A stretch of 64,000 nucleotides of DNA from Lachnospiraceae bacterium (GCA_003862155.1 QOUV01000004.1:101992-165991), one strand, 5' to 3'; counted from the stretch's first letter, positions 34,843 to 48,109 are shown. Numbers and translations are program-made. The notes: generated from the sequence alone by a model not told the origin.

Positions 34843-35853
34843 TCACCTGGTTGATTCTTCAATAAACTGCTGTAATTTTTCTGCAGCTTTTCCGCTATCG
34901 ATTATCTGCTCAGCAATCTTTACTCCCTCCTTCATGTCCTTCGCTTTTCCTGCGATGTAAATCGCAGCTCCGGCATTCAGGCATACAACCTGGCGTTTCG
35001 GTCCTCTGTCTTTTCCAGAAAGAATATCTCTTGTTATCTGTGCATTGTCCTGAGGAGTTCCACCTAACAACTCACTCTTGGCACAGGTCTTATAACCGAA
35101 ATCTTCTGGTTTTATTATATATTTTCCTTTTTTATCTCCATTTATCTCACAGACAGCTGTAGGAGAACTCATTGAAATCTCATCTAAGCTGTCTAGTCCG
35201 TAAACAACCATTCCACGCTTAACTCCCAGGTTATGGAGAACTGTTGCAAGAGTCTCAACCTGTGACTCTTCGTAAACTCCCATTACCTGATAAGCTGCTC
35301 CAGCAGGTGATGTCAGAGGCCCTAAGATATTAAATATCGTCCTGATTCCGAGTTCTTTTCTGACAGGTCCCACAAATCTCATTGCTGAGTGGTACCTCTG
35401 TGCAAATAAGAAACAGATATTTATCTTTTTTAAGATTTCCAGGTTTCTGGCAGGGTCTATATCAATTTTTACTCCCAGGGCTTCAAGACAGTCGGCAGCG
35501 CCGGATTTTGATGAGGCTGCTCTGTTACCATGCTTCGCGACAGGAATTCCGTCTGCCGCAATTATAAGAGAAGCAGTAGTAGAAATATTAAACGAATTCG
35601 AGCCATCACCACCGGTTCCTACAATTTCAAGTACATCCATATCGTTTAACAGTTTTGTCCCAGCAGCTCTCATTCCCTCGGCCGATGCTGTAATTTCATC
35701 TATTGTCTCGCCCTTCATCGACATTGCTGTCAGATATGCTGCCTCCTGAACCTGGCTTGCGTTGCCACTCATTATTTCATCCATTACCTGGCGTGCCTCA
35801 TCGTAGGTAAGATCCTGTTTCTTTACAACTTTCTTTATAGCTTCTGCAATCAT
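34843..35853 (-). CDS. trpD: Anthranilate phosphoribosyltransferase
   Basis: Joins anthranilate to phosphoribosyl pyrophosphate. The PRPP loop [16 protein letters not shown], the [21 protein letters not shown] segment and the metal-binding DSLDEIS are all intact. Length 336 is normal and the gene is separate from trpG rather than fused. The ATG follows TTGGAGGAAAAAAG. It overlaps or abuts trpC. Confidence 0.96.
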   Translation of the reverse strand: MIAEAIKKVVKKQDLTYDEARQVMDEIMSGNASQVQEAAYLTAMSMKGETIDEITASAEGMRAAGTKLLNDMDVLEIVGTGGDGSNSFNISTTASLIIAADGIPVAKHGNRAASSKSGAADCLEALGVKIDIDPARNLEILKKINICFLFAQRYHSAMRFVGPVRKELGIRTIFNILGPLTSPAGAAYQVMGVYEESQVETLATVLHNLGVKRGMVVYGLDSLDEISMSSPTAVCEINGDKKGKYIIKPEDFGYKTCAKSELLGGTPQDNAQITRDILSGKDRGPKRQVVCLNAGAAIYIAGKAKDMKEGVKIAEQIIDSGKAAEKLQQFIEESTR

Positions 35854-35885
35854 CTTTTTTCCTCCAATTTTCTTTATTTAAATTT

Positions 35886-36458
35886 TTACATCCTGAAAAA
35901 ATTTTCCATTATCTGTTTTCCAACTTCCGTCATTACCGATTCTGGATGAAATTGAACTCCAAACACCGGGTATTTTTCATGCTCAACTGCCATTATTTCT
36001 TCCCGTTCATCGTCTGAAACAGCTGTGATCCGAAGGCACGTTGGAAGTGCAGCTTTGTCAGCTTCCAGTGAGTGATACCTTGCGGCACTGAATTTTTCAG
36101 GCAGACCTTCAAGAATTTTACTTTTTCCGATTCTCTTTATTGGTTTTTTCCTGCCATGCATCAGCTCAGCTGCGTAAGTGATTTTTCCACCAAATGCCTG
36201 AACTATTGCCTGATGTCCGAGGCAGACACCCATTATCGGGATTTTTCCGGCAAACTTTTTTATCAGATCTATGCAGATTCCTGCATTTTCCGGTCTTCCA
36301 GGACCTGGTGATAAAATTATCTGGTCAGGGTTTAATCCTTCAACATCTTCCACGGTCATCTGATCATTTCTAATGACCTTTATATCAGGATTCACCGAAC
36401 CAGCCAGATGGTACAGGTTGTAAGTGAAACTGTCATAATTGTCGACTAAAAGTACCAT
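35886..36458 (-). CDS. trpG: Anthranilate synthase component II (glutamine amidotransferase)
   Basis: Supplies ammonia from glutamine to TrpE. The class I amidotransferase triad is visible: Cys in GVCLGHQAIVQ, His and Glu in FGVQFHPESV. The substrate strand LLVDNYDSFTYNL marks the true N-terminus. ATG at 36458 was chosen because AAGGAGG lies upstream and it overlaps the trpE stop in ATGA. Length 190 is normal. In some bacteria the same subunit serves folate synthesis (PabA); no pab gene is seen here. Confidence 0.95.
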   Translation of the reverse strand: MVLLVDNYDSFTYNLYHLAGSVNPDIKVIRNDQMTVEDVEGLNPDQIILSPGPGRPENAGICIDLIKKFAGKIPIMGVCLGHQAIVQAFGGKITYAAELMHGRKKPIKRIGKSKILEGLPEKFSAARYHSLEADKAALPTCLRITAVSDDEREEIMAVEHEKYPVFGVQFHPESVMTEVGKQIMENFFRM

Positions 36459-37942
36459 CAAATGCCTCCTTCTGCCTGTTTCAATGCGAGGACTACCGCC
36501 TTTGCCTTGTTCTGGCACTCCTGAAACTCCTTTTCAGGCACCGAATCAGCTACGATTCCAGCACCTGAACGGATAGTAATCTGATTGTTTTTCTTTTTCT
36601 TGTAAGCAAGCCTTATTGCAATGCAGACATCCAGGTTTCCGCTGAAATCTATGTATCCGATTGCTCCACCATATATTCCACGCTGATTGTGCTCTAGTTC
36701 TTCGATTATCTGACAGGCTCTGAATTTCGGGGCTCCGGAGAGAGTCCCCGCTGGAAGGATAGCATCGATTGCATCTATTGCGTCCTTGTCATCCCTGATC
36801 TCGCCTTCTACAGTTGAGCCGATGTGCATAACCTGCGAATATTTCAGAACATCCAGATAGTTCGTAACTTTAACGGAACCAATCTTACTGACTTTTCCGA
36901 CGTCGTTTCTGCCGAGATCAACCAGCATATTGTGCTCTGAAAGCTCCTTTTCATCGGATAGCAGATCATTAATAAGCTTATCGTCCTCCTCATCATTTCT
37001 CCCTCTCGGCCTTGTCCCCGCCAGAGGAAAACTTGAAATTTTTCCGTCTCTCAGTCTTGCGAGCGTCTCAGGCGATGCGCCAGTCATCTCAATATCATCA
37101 CTTGAAAAATAAAACATGTATGGACTCGGATTTGTCGTCCTAAGAACTCTGTAGGTATCAAACAAGTCTCCATCTGCTTTCGCCATCAGTGGATCTGAAA
37201 GCACTACCTGAAAAATATCTCCCTCATGAATATAGTGCCTTGCTTTTTCGACCATCTGGGAATATTCTTCTTTTGAAAACATCGGCCGGATCTCGCTCTC
37301 AAATTTAAGTGGTTTGAAATCATAACTTTCTTCACCCAACAGCTGTTCTTTTATCTCATCAATTTTTTTCTCAGCTCTTTGGTACGAGTTTTCCGGGTCA
37401 GCTGCATTTACACCGCTTATCAGGTATATCTTCTGTTTATAATGATCAAATGCTATTATCTCGTTAAATAGCATCAGATCCATATCTTTGAAGTCACCAT
37501 CGTCAGAAAGTATTAACTTTGGCTCTGCATATCTGATATAATCATATGAAAAATATCCAACTAAGCCTCCTGTAAATGATGGAAGTTCTTTAAGTGTCGC
37601 GCTATTATACTCCTTTAAAATTTTTCTTAGTTCTTCTCCAGGATGCTTAACTTCCATTTCAACTGTTTCAGTCATACCATCATCATGGATTGTTTTTTCT
37701 CTCAGATGGCCTCTCTGACAGGTTATTTCCATCGTAGGCCTGTATCCCAGAAATGAGTAGCGTCCCCAGGTTTTATCCTGGCTTGCGCTTTCAAGCAGAT
37801 ATACGTGATTACTAGCAGCTCTCAGCTTTTTCATCGCTACGATCGGGGTAAGTGTATCGGCATAAAGCTCTTCATACACCGGAACCCTCTTGAAACCACT
37901 GTCCATTGCGATTTCCTTGACTCTTTCCAAATCTGGTTTCAC
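36458..37942 (-). CDS. trpE: Anthranilate synthase component I
   Basis: Makes anthranilate from chorismate and ammonia, the committed step. The tryptophan feedback site is present (VYLLESASQDKTWGRYSFLG), so allosteric control is likely. The catalytic region includes LPAGTLSGAPKFRACQII and IRSGAGIVADSVPE. Length 494 is normal. The start is GTG behind AAAGGAG. It opens the trpEGDCFBA operon and lies directly below a Trp T-box and terminator. Confidence 0.96.
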   Translation of the reverse strand: MKPDLERVKEIAMDSGFKRVPVYEELYADTLTPIVAMKKLRAASNHVYLLESASQDKTWGRYSFLGYRPTMEITCQRGHLREKTIHDDGMTETVEMEVKHPGEELRKILKEYNSATLKELPSFTGGLVGYFSYDYIRYAEPKLILSDDGDFKDMDLMLFNEIIAFDHYKQKIYLISGVNAADPENSYQRAEKKIDEIKEQLLGEESYDFKPLKFESEIRPMFSKEEYSQMVEKARHYIHEGDIFQVVLSDPLMAKADGDLFDTYRVLRTTNPSPYMFYFSSDDIEMTGASPETLARLRDGKISSFPLAGTRPRGRNDEEDDKLINDLLSDEKELSEHNMLVDLGRNDVGKVSKIGSVKVTNYLDVLKYSQVMHIGSTVEGEIRDDKDAIDAIDAILPAGTLSGAPKFRACQIIEELEHNQRGIYGGAIGYIDFSGNLDVCIAIRLAYKKKKNNQITIRSGAGIVADSVPEKEFQECQNKAKAVVLALKQAEGGI

Positions 37943-37980
37943 TGTTTCTCCTTTCTTTTGAACTTCGCCTTATTCCAAAC

Positions 37981-38031
37981 AAAAAAGCCCGTTCCTGAAG
38001 ACACATAAAAATGTCTTCAGGAACGGGCTTA
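37981..38031 (-). terminator. T-box controlled terminator of the trp operon
   Basis: A near-perfect hairpin with 18-20-base arms (AAGCCCGTTCCTGAAGACA and its complement) and a short TTTTAT loop, followed by six T residues on the minus strand. It is just downstream of the T-box sequence and forms unless uncharged tRNA stabilises the antiterminator. Confidence 0.92.
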
Positions 38032-38276
38032 GAATAATCTACATCCCGCGGTGCCATCCTGATTCACGGACTGAACCGTACACTTAGCGAAGTACCATCA
38101 TACCTCCGGCAACTAACGTATGCCCGACGTCGCAGAATAATAAGGAGTAACCCTTTTCACTGCGCCCTCAGCGGTCCATTTATGAAATCTGCGTGCGATC
38201 CATTCTCATCATCCAGGACTCTCTGTACGTGCTCGATAACCTTTATCTCCGCTTCAACGGTTTATCTTCTTAAATT
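38032..38276 (-). ncRNA. T-box riboswitch, tryptophan type
   Basis: The leader contains the T-box core AGGATGGCACCGCGG at 38046-38060 on the minus strand, close to the consensus AGGGTGGNACCGCG. A long stem I comes before it. The likely specifier is UGG, read in AAAUGGACCGCU near 38180, with the usual purine after it, which fits tRNA-Trp. The start of transcription lies near 38276. The tRNA identity is inferred from the codon and the operon it controls. Confidence 0.9.
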
Positions 38277-38282
38277 GTCTAT

Positions 38283-38311
38283 ACTATACACTTTGATTTT
38301 CTAAAATGCAA
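38283..38311 (-). promoter_or_regulatory. Promoter of the trp T-box leader
   Basis: On the minus strand: -35 TTGCAT (38306-38311), a 17-base spacer, and -10 TATAGT (38283-38288). Confidence 0.7.
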
Positions 38312-38430
38312 GAACTTTTTTAAATTTTCTTTGTTATTTTTTATTTCTAAACTTTAAATTATTACTATTTAATGATTATTTAACTGTTTATACTAAAAAT
38401 TATTTTTTTATTTCAAAGCCCATTCCTATG

Positions 38431-38459
38431 ATGACAAATCTGCGCCTTTTTGCTAAAAT
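38431..38459 (+). promoter_or_regulatory. Promoter of the DUF975 gene
   Basis: -35 ATGACA (38431-38436), a 17-base spacer, and -10 TAAAAT (38454-38459), 33 bases before the TTG start. Confidence 0.55.
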
Positions 38460-38491
38460 ATAGTAAATTATTTAGTAAAGGAGTAATTCGA

Positions 38492-39301
38492 TTGGATAAT
38501 AACAGCGAATGGCAGACACCTCCACCTGTTCAGAGGCAGCCAGTATTTATTAACGGATCTTTAGACCGTTCTATCTTAAAAGGTGAATCTAAAGCTTTTT
38601 TCAGGCAAAATTACGGCACTATTCTTGCTGCATCAATTCTTCCAGCGCTGATATCGACGGGAATCGATGTCATCCCATTTATTGGACCTGTTATTTCATG
38701 GTTTTTATCACCGATTCTCTTTGTCGGCGGATACTATGTTATTTTAGGTGTCATCAGAAATCACAGGGTCTCGGTTGGAAATATGTTCGACATTTTCGAC
38801 AACTTTGGAAATGTATTTGGAGCTTCATTTACGACCAGTCTTCTTCTTTTCCTTTGGAGCGTTCCATTAAGTGTTGCCGCAGGTGCGATTTTGGCTGTAG
38901 CAGGATTGGATTTTAGATTCACTAAGATTCCGGGAATTAATATCCCTATACCAACAGGAGTAGGACTGCTGTTTTTACTCGTGGTTACTTTTATCTGCTG
39001 TATTCCTGCCATATACAAAGCTTTTTGCTGGGCTATGGTTCCCTATATTCTGGCTGACAATCCCAGAATGACAGGTACTCAGGCCAGAAGACTTTCTACC
39101 GATATGATGCAGGGACACAAGTGGGAATATTTTGTATTATCCCTGTCATTTCTCGGTTGGTTCATTCTCTCAATCATTACGATCGGACTCTTCGCTCTGT
39201 TCTATGTGAATCCATGGTACTCGACCGCTTTATGCGATTACTATGATAACCTTCGGATGCTTTACGCAGCAATGCATCAGCAGCAGAATGAAAATTTCTA
39301 A
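38492..39301 (+). CDS. DUF975-family integral membrane protein
   Basis: A 269-residue membrane protein with about six hydrophobic helices. The N-terminal 25 residues are hydrophilic and rich in Pro and Gln. The first membrane segment is TILAASILPALISTGI, and the family-like signature near the end is NPWYSTALCDYYDNLR. The TTG start at 38492 was chosen because AAAGGAG lies eight bases upstream and no ATG fits. The function of the DUF975 family is unknown. A bidirectional terminator follows. It is a single-gene unit with its own promoter. Confidence 0.82.
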   Translation: MDNNSEWQTPPPVQRQPVFINGSLDRSILKGESKAFFRQNYGTILAASILPALISTGIDVIPFIGPVISWFLSPILFVGGYYVILGVIRNHRVSVGNMFDIFDNFGNVFGASFTTSLLLFLWSVPLSVAAGAILAVAGLDFRFTKIPGINIPIPTGVGLLFLLVVTFICCIPAIYKAFCWAMVPYILADNPRMTGTQARRLSTDMMQGHKWEYFVLSLSFLGWFILSIITIGLFALFYVNPWYSTALCDYYDNLRMLYAAMHQQQNENF

Positions 39302-39308
39302 TAAAAAA

Positions 39309-39338
39309 AATCCAGACTCATTTGAGTCTGGATTTTTT
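39309..39338. terminator. Bidirectional terminator
   Basis: A 12-base perfect stem (AATCCAGACTCA and TGAGTCTGGATT) with a two-base loop and T-runs on both strands. It serves the DUF975 gene rightward and the tRNA pair leftward. Confidence 0.88.
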
Positions 39339-39343
39339 AATAG

Positions 39344-39414
39344 AGGCGCCACTCGGATTTGAACCGGGGATAGAGGTGTTGCAGACCTTTGCCTTACCAC
39401 TTGGCTATGGCGCC
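39344..39414 (-). tRNA. tRNA-Cys(GCA)
   Basis: A 71-base cloverleaf. The acceptor arms GGCGCCA and TGGCGCC pair; the anticodon loop is CTGCAAC with anticodon GCA; the T-arm loop is GGTTCAAATCC. No CCA is encoded. It lies six bases after tRNA-Ser in the same transcript. Confidence 0.95.
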
Positions 39415-39420
39415 ATATAA

Positions 39421-39508
39421 CGGAGAAGGAGGGATTTGAACCCTCGCGCCGGTTTCCCGACCTATACCCTTAGCAGGGGCACCTCTTCGGCCTCTTGAGT
39501 ACTTCTCC
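39421..39508 (-). tRNA. tRNA-Ser(GCT)
   Basis: An 88-base class II tRNA with a long variable arm. The acceptor GGAGAAG pairs with CTTCTCC; the anticodon loop CTGCTAA gives anticodon GCT; the T-loop is GGTTCAAATCC. It precedes tRNA-Cys. Confidence 0.95.
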
Positions 39509-39578
39509 AAAAAGCATTTAAAAAAAATGCCCTATACCAAGTCACGTCTACAAGTCTCCGCTCTCAACGTGCTTTTCT

Positions 39579-39607
39579 ATTTTACTAAATTTTTTCTACT
39601 TTGTCAA
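39579..39607 (-). promoter_or_regulatory. Promoter of the tRNA-Ser/tRNA-Cys unit
   Basis: On the minus strand: -35 TTGACA (39602-39607), a 17-base spacer, and -10 TAAAAT (39579-39584). It lies right after the fumarase gene. A small hairpin (GCATTT/AAATGC) with a T-run at about 39510-39531 is between promoter and tRNA-Ser. Confidence 0.8.
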
Positions 39608-39614
39608 TATGTTT

Positions 39615-40166
39615 TTATTTTTTTCTGTACTCTGCCTGTGCTGTAGCATAGAGATTATTTCCATGGTCATCTGCTACAACGATTACCGGGAAATCTTCTA
39701 CAGTAATAAGTCTTATCGCCTCAGCTCCGAGATCTTCATATGCTATAATTTCAGATTTTTTGATGCATTTCGATAAAAGGGCACCTGCGCCACCGATAGC
39801 AGCGAAGTAAACTGCATGATTTCTGACGACAGCGTCTAGTACTTCTCTGGTACGTTTTCCCTTTCCGACCATTGCTTTTTCGCCGAGATCTATAAGAGTA
39901 GGAGCGTATTTGTCCATACGGCTCGCGGTTGTAGGACCTGCTGAGCCTATAGGACGGCCTTCTCTGGCTGGCGATGGGCCCATATAGTAAATTGTGCAGT
40001 CTTTCAGATCTATCGGGAGCTTCTCGTTTTTTTCGATCAGTTCCATCAGGCGCTTGTGGGCAGCGTCTCTTGCTACATACATCTGTCCACTCAGATAGAC
40101 AAAATCTCCGGCGTGAAGAGAATCGGCTTTTTCTGCCGTTACAGGCAGTTCCATATGTAATTCCAT
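39615..40166 (-). CDS. Fumarate hydratase, beta subunit (class I, Fe-S)
   Basis: The C-terminal half of a class I fumarase or L(+)-tartrate dehydratase, encoded separately at 183 residues. Features: the PVTAEKADSLHAGDFVYLSG start, the substrate-binding IGSAGPTTASRMDKY, the KGKRTREVLDAV segment and an AYEDLGAEAIR helix. It converts fumarate and malate; with an unusual ligand set it could use tartrate. It is a two-base neighbour of the alpha subunit and the ATG follows GGGAG. Confidence 0.9.
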   Translation of the reverse strand: MELHMELPVTAEKADSLHAGDFVYLSGQMYVARDAAHKRLMELIEKNEKLPIDLKDCTIYYMGPSPAREGRPIGSAGPTTASRMDKYAPTLIDLGEKAMVGKGKRTREVLDAVVRNHAVYFAAIGGAGALLSKCIKKSEIIAYEDLGAEAIRLITVEDFPVIVVADDHGNNLYATAQAEYRKK

Positions 40167-40167
40167 A

Positions 40168-41013
40168 TCAAATCTCCCTTACTATGTGACGGTTTACATG
40201 GCAGCAGATATTTACGGCTACCGGGAGACCTGCGATATGAGTGGCATAGGTGTTTATATTTACCGCGAGTGCTGTAACTGTTCCGCCTAAGCCTGCTGGC
40301 CCTATGCCAAGTTTATTTACTTCACTTAGCATCTCTTTTTCAAGGTCTGAAACCCAGGCGATATCAGAATGTACACCTGCTTCACGGGTCAGAGCCTCTT
40401 TCGCCATCTCTGCACATTTTTCAAAATTGCCACCGATTCCGACACCAACTACCATTGGAGGACAGGCATTCGGTCCGGCGTCATTTACAGCTTTTAATAT
40501 AGCTTCCTTTACACCATCAATGCCCTGAGCTGGCTTTAACATGAAAATTTGACTCATATTCTCACTGCCAAATCCCTTAGGCGCCACTTTAATCCGAACC
40601 TTATCACCTGGAACGATTCTCTCGTGAATTATCGCAGGAGTATTGTCATTTGTATTTTTTCTGATGATAGGATCTGAAACAACTGACTTTCTCAGAAATC
40701 CATCAGTGTAGCCTTCCCTGACTCCCTGATTTACAGCATCTTCAAGACTTCCACCTGTCAAATGGACATCCTGACCGATATCTAAGAAAATGACTGCCAT
40801 TCCAGTATCCTGGCAGATTGGAATCCTGTCATTTTTTGCAATATCCAGATTTTTCTGGAGCTGCCCAAGAATCTGACTGCCAAGTGGTGATTTTTCACTC
40901 TGTTTAGCAGAAGAGAGTACCTTCTTCATGTCATCAGACAGTTCATAGTTAACGGAAATACACATCTCACGGATGTTTTTAGTTATTTCACTTACATCTA
41001 CTTCTCGAACCAT
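40168..41013 (-). CDS. Fumarate hydratase, alpha subunit (class I, Fe-S)
   Basis: Carries the [4Fe-4S] cluster. The cluster Cys residues lie in IPICQDTGMAVIF and later in GNFEKCAEMAKEAL. The PKGFGSENMSQIFML motif is typical of the class I enzyme. Length 281 is normal for a split alpha subunit. The ATG follows AAGG. It is read with the beta subunit, which follows with a one-base gap. The substrate (fumarate or tartrate) is not certain from the sequence. Confidence 0.92.
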   Translation of the reverse strand: MVREVDVSEITKNIREMCISVNYELSDDMKKVLSSAKQSEKSPLGSQILGQLQKNLDIAKNDRIPICQDTGMAVIFLDIGQDVHLTGGSLEDAVNQGVREGYTDGFLRKSVVSDPIIRKNTNDNTPAIIHERIVPGDKVRIKVAPKGFGSENMSQIFMLKPAQGIDGVKEAILKAVNDAGPNACPPMVVGVGIGGNFEKCAEMAKEALTREAGVHSDIAWVSDLEKEMLSEVNKLGIGPAGLGGTVTALAVNINTYATHIAGLPVAVNICCHVNRHIVREI

Positions 41014-41075
41014 ACTACCTTCTTGTCTAAATCTGGATTCTCAGTCTGTAAACTGCAGCTGTTTAATTTTGCTTG

Positions 41076-43688
41076 TCAATTCTCATTCTTGTCCTGATCA
41101 GCTCTGTCCAGCAATCTATTTATATCATTTTTCTCCTGGTCTTTATTGTTTAAATCAGAACCAGAATCAGCAGAAACTGTTTCTTCAGGATCTTCTGAAA
41201 TATTTTCAGCTTCTTCCTTAGCTTCCTCTTCAAGATAATCACGACGTACCTTGGCTATAGATGCCACTTTTTCACCTGGCTTTAAATTAATAAGCTTAAC
41301 ACCAGTTCCGTAACGGGACTGAAGAGTTGTTTCACCTACCTTTATCCTGATGATGGTTCCGTTCGTATTGATGATCATTATTTCATCATCCTGATTTACT
41401 ACTTTGACACCTGCAAGGTTTCCGGTACGTTCAGAAATCGTATAGCACTTATTTCCCTTGATTCCTCTGTTCTTTACAGGGAATTCTGAGAGCAGAGTGC
41501 ACTTTCCTAGTCCCTTCTCTGAAACGATAAATGCTGAATCTCCCTGGGAATCAAGCTGCATAGCGATTATCTCATCATTTTCCGCAAGATTCATGCCACG
41601 GACACCTGTTGCATTTCGTCCCATTGGTCTTACATCTGTCGACTTGAATCTGCAGGACTGGCCGAATTTAGTAAATAGCAGAATCTCATCGCTATCCGTA
41701 ACTTTCTTTACGGTTATAAGCTCATCGCCGTCTTTCAGATTTACTGCAATAAGACCATTTTTATTTATATTTTCAAATTCACTGACTTTTGTCTTCTTTA
41801 CAATACCGCTGTTTGTGACCATGAAGAGATAGTCATTCTGCTCATCGACTTTGTCTCGAAGGGCAATAGTAGAAGTGATTTTCTCATCACCTGCCAGCTG
41901 AATCAGATTTACGATTGCTGTTCCTCTGGCTGTCCTTGAAGCCTCAGGTATCTTATATGCCTTCAGTTTGTAGACACGACCTTTGTTTGTAAAGAACAGC
42001 AGTGTATGATGATTCGTCGTCATCATAAATTCAGTTACAAAATCACCGTCGAGCAGTTCAGTGCCCTTGATGCCTTTTCCACCACGTCCCTGAGCCTTGA
42101 AATTTTCAATGCTCATACGCTTGATGTAACCCATATTTGTAAATGTGATGACTACATTGTCGTCTGGAATCAGATCCTCGTCATCGAGTTCTTCATCGCC
42201 GTCGCCAGCAACGATACGGGTTCTCCTGTCATCACCATATTTATCTTTATAGACAAGAATCTCTTTCTTTATTACACCAAGAAGAATCTTTTCATCTCCA
42301 AGAATTGCCTGGTACTCCTTAATCTTTTCTTCAAGGCCCTTGTACTCATCCTCAAGCTTCTGTCTTTCTAGTCCAGTCAGGGCACGAAGTCTCATCTCAA
42401 CGATATTTGATGCCTGCACATCGTCGAGTGCAAATCTATCCATCAAGCTCTGCTTGGCAGTGGAGACATCCTTTGAACCTCTGATTATACTAATAACTTC
42501 GTCAATATAATCAAGTGCCTTCAGAAGTCCCTCTAAGATATGAGCTCTCTCCTGTGCCTTATTCAGATCGTATTTTGTACGGCGGGTAACTACCTCTTCC
42601 TGGAATTTGAGATAGTAGTCAAGCAGCTCTTTTAAATTTAAAATCTTTGGCTGATTATCTACAAGCGCGAGCATTATAGCTCCATATGTCTCCTGAAGCT
42701 GAGTGTGCTTATAGAGTTTATTCAGCATGATCTGAGGATTTACATCTTTTCTCAGCTCGATTGCAACTCTCATTCCCTCACGGCTGGTCTCATCACGAAG
42801 AGCTGTTATTCCATCGAGTTTTTTGTTCTTGACAAGCTCTGCAATATTTTCAATAAGGCGGGCTTTATTCACATAGTATGGCAGTTCAGAAATTACGATA
42901 CGGTTTTTGCCATTTGCCATCGGCTCTATGTCTGTGATGCCTCTAACTCTTATTTTTCCACGACCTGTCCTGTATGTATCATTTATTCCCTTATGTCCGA
43001 TTATCTCGGCACCTGTCGGGAAGTCAGGACCTTTGATTATCGTCATAATCTCATCGATAGAAGTATCACGGTCTTCGTTTACTTTATTATCGATTATACG
43101 AACGACTGCATCTATGACTTCACGGAGATTGTGTGGTGGAATATTTGTAGCCATTCCGACTGCAATACCCTGGGCACCGTTTACAAGTAAATTAGGAAAA
43201 CGGGATGGCAGTACTACAGGCTCTTTTTCAGTCTCATCGTAGTTTGGTATGAAATCCACAGTATCTTTTCCGATATCCTGGATCATAGCAAGCGAAATTT
43301 TAGATAGACGGGCCTCTGTATAACGCATAGCAGCCGGACTATCTCCATCGACTGAACCAAAATTTCCATGTCCGTCAACGAGAGGATATCTAGTATTCCA
43401 ATCCTGTGCGAGATTTACCAGGGCTCCGTAAATAGATGAGTCACCATGCGGGTGATATTTACCCATTGTATCACCGACTATACGGGCGCACTTTCTGTGA
43501 GGTTTGTCCGGATAGTTGTTCATCTCGCTCATAGAATAGAGGATACGACGCTGAACTGGCTTCAATCCATCTCTGACATCCGGAAGTGCACGCGATACGA
43601 TAACACTCATCGAATAGTCGAGATATGAAGACTCCATCGTATTCTTCAGTTCTACATCTCTAATGTTGTCAAAAATTTTGTCATCCAT
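41076..43688 (-). CDS. gyrA: DNA gyrase subunit A
   Basis: Breaks and rejoins DNA for negative supercoiling. The catalytic Tyr is in [10 protein letters not shown] near residue 124. The GyrA-box QGRGGKG near residue 550 identifies it as gyrase rather than topoisomerase IV. The quinolone-binding region reads [13 protein letters not shown]; the Ser is present but the position of the usual acidic residue is Gly. The C-terminus is a beta-pinwheel with a long acidic tail of about 45 residues. The ATG follows AAGGATAAAG and lies nine bases after gyrB. Confidence 0.97.
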   Translation of the reverse strand: MDDKIFDNIRDVELKNTMESSYLDYSMSVIVSRALPDVRDGLKPVQRRILYSMSEMNNYPDKPHRKCARIVGDTMGKYHPHGDSSIYGALVNLAQDWNTRYPLVDGHGNFGSVDGDSPAAMRYTEARLSKISLAMIQDIGKDTVDFIPNYDETEKEPVVLPSRFPNLLVNGAQGIAVGMATNIPPHNLREVIDAVVRIIDNKVNEDRDTSIDEIMTIIKGPDFPTGAEIIGHKGINDTYRTGRGKIRVRGITDIEPMANGKNRIVISELPYYVNKARLIENIAELVKNKKLDGITALRDETSREGMRVAIELRKDVNPQIMLNKLYKHTQLQETYGAIMLALVDNQPKILNLKELLDYYLKFQEEVVTRRTKYDLNKAQERAHILEGLLKALDYIDEVISIIRGSKDVSTAKQSLMDRFALDDVQASNIVEMRLRALTGLERQKLEDEYKGLEEKIKEYQAILGDEKILLGVIKKEILVYKDKYGDDRRTRIVAGDGDEELDDEDLIPDDNVVITFTNMGYIKRMSIENFKAQGRGGKGIKGTELLDGDFVTEFMMTTNHHTLLFFTNKGRVYKLKAYKIPEASRTARGTAIVNLIQLAGDEKITSTIALRDKVDEQNDYLFMVTNSGIVKKTKVSEFENINKNGLIAVNLKDGDELITVKKVTDSDEILLFTKFGQSCRFKSTDVRPMGRNATGVRGMNLAENDEIIAMQLDSQGDSAFIVSEKGLGKCTLLSEFPVKNRGIKGNKCYTISERTGNLAGVKVVNQDDEIMIINTNGTIIRIKVGETTLQSRYGTGVKLINLKPGEKVASIAKVRRDYLEEEAKEEAENISEDPEETVSADSGSDLNNKDQEKNDINRLLDRADQDKNEN

Positions 43689-43697
43689 GCTTTATCC

Positions 43698-46688
<2,991 letters not shown>

Positions 46689-46692
<4 letters not shown>

Positions 46693-46901
46693 TTGACGAC
46701 CTTTATCTCTTCCCCATTGTAACTAAAAACATCTCCATCATAGAGCTTTCTGCCGCGGCGAAGTTCCTGTTCTCCATTAACACTAACTTCGCCGTTTAAA
46801 ATGCATTCCTTGGCTTCAACACCAGAACCAACTAATCCCGCTTTTTTCAGCGCCTGACCAAGCTTTATGAATTCATCTGTTTCTCTGATCTGTATTTCCA
46901 T
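46689..46901 (-). CDS. yaaA: S4-domain RNA-binding protein
   Basis: A 70-residue protein that is essentially one S4 RNA-binding domain: FIKLGQALKKAGLVGSG, then AKECILNGEVSVNG. It always sits between dnaN and recF in Firmicutes, and the YaaA name follows B. subtilis. Its role in ribosome assembly has been proposed. The ATG lies two bases after dnaN ends, so expression is coupled. Confidence 0.93.
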
Positions 46902-46902
46902 C

Positions 46903-48015
46903 TTATCTCTGATTCAAAAAATTAACTGGCAAAATAATATAGTTATATGTTTCCGTATCATTTTTGAAAAATGCAGGTGACTTCGCATCCATCAGATACA
47001 TTGTTACCTGTTCATCATCTATAACACGAAGGGCATCCAGCAAAAATCTCGGATTGAATCCGATCATTAAATCATTGCCTTCCTTTACAACAGGAATGTC
47101 TTCCTTCAAGGTTCCTACTGCAGAATTGCCCATCAGTTCCAACTTGTCCTCTGTGACATTTATTATGACAGGCTTCTTATCTCCCTCTTTGACCAGAAGA
47201 GTAGCGCGGTTAATACCTTCCATAAGCTCGCGGCGGTTAATAATTACCTTCGTCTTGAACTGTGCGCGGATCATCTGCTCATAGTTAAAATATTCCCCAT
47301 CTATCAGACGCACGACCATAGTAGTGTTTTCTATGTCTACTATCATCTGGTTTTCTGTGAAATATATCATTGCTTCATTCTGCTGCTCACTTGAAAGGTT
47401 CTTTACAATCTCGTTTAAAGACTTTCCAGGAATTACTGCACTGTGATCTGGATAAGGCTGCTTAAGTTCGATAACTCTGATAGAAATCCTGTGCCCATCT
47501 AAAGCTACCATCTTCATCTGGTTCTCATGGATTTCCATAAAGACACCGGTCATCATCTTGTTGGCTTCGTTTACAGCGGCTGCAAATGAGGTCTGAGTAA
47601 TAATATTCTTGAGTGTAAGCTGTGATAAAACAACCGGCTCATCGATTTTTACGATCGGAAGCTTAGGAAAATCCTGTCCTGACTTTCCGATAATCTTGTA
47701 TTCAGCTTTTCCACATCTGATAGTTGTGTGAAACTGGTCGTCACTTTCGATATATACTGTATCAGCTGGCAGATTCCTTACCATATCCGAAAAGAGTTTT
47801 GCATCAAGAGCCACGTAACCTTCTTCTTCAACTATAGTATCAGTTACTATACTCTCAATCCCCAGATCCATGTTACTTGCTGTGAGCTTAAGTACGTTGT
47901 TTTCTGTCTTTAAGAGGATGCACTCCAATATAGGCATCGGTGTTTTTCCCGGTACTGCTTTAGATACTACATTCACACTATTTTGAAGTGCTGATTGGGA
48001 ACATGATATTTTCAT
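46903..48015 (-). CDS. dnaN: DNA polymerase III beta sliding clamp
   Basis: Ring-shaped clamp that holds the replicative polymerase on DNA. The three repeated domains are visible; it begins MKISCSQSALQNSVNVVSKA and ends SPAFFKNDTETYNYIILPVN. Length 370 is normal. ATG at 48015 was chosen on homology; GGAG lies 11 bases upstream, a loose spacing. An in-frame ATG 18 codons earlier has no support. The upstream intergenic contains DnaA-box-like sites, suggesting DnaA control. Confidence 0.97.
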   Translation of the reverse strand: MKISCSQSALQNSVNVVSKAVPGKTPMPILECILLKTENNVLKLTASNMDLGIESIVTDTIVEEEGYVALDAKLFSDMVRNLPADTVYIESDDQFHTTIRCGKAEYKIIGKSGQDFPKLPIVKIDEPVVLSQLTLKNIITQTSFAAAVNEANKMMTGVFMEIHENQMKMVALDGHRISIRVIELKQPYPDHSAVIPGKSLNEIVKNLSSEQQNEAMIYFTENQMIVDIENTTMVVRLIDGEYFNYEQMIRAQFKTKVIINRRELMEGINRATLLVKEGDKKPVIINVTEDKLELMGNSAVGTLKEDIPVVKEGNDLMIGFNPRFLLDALRVIDDEQVTMYLMDAKSPAFFKNDTETYNYIILPVNFLNQR

Positions 48016-48109
48016 CAGGTTAATAACTCCTTTCGCCAGTCTATTAAATTCCGCGGAGCGGTTTTGCAATAATAATAATTAAATATATAGTATTCTTAAT
48101 ATTATAGAC

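Noticed and set aside
39510..39531. Hairpin GCATTT/AAATGC before tRNA-Ser as terminator
   Set aside because: It lies between a strong promoter and the tRNA genes; termination there would prevent tRNA synthesis. Probably processed away.
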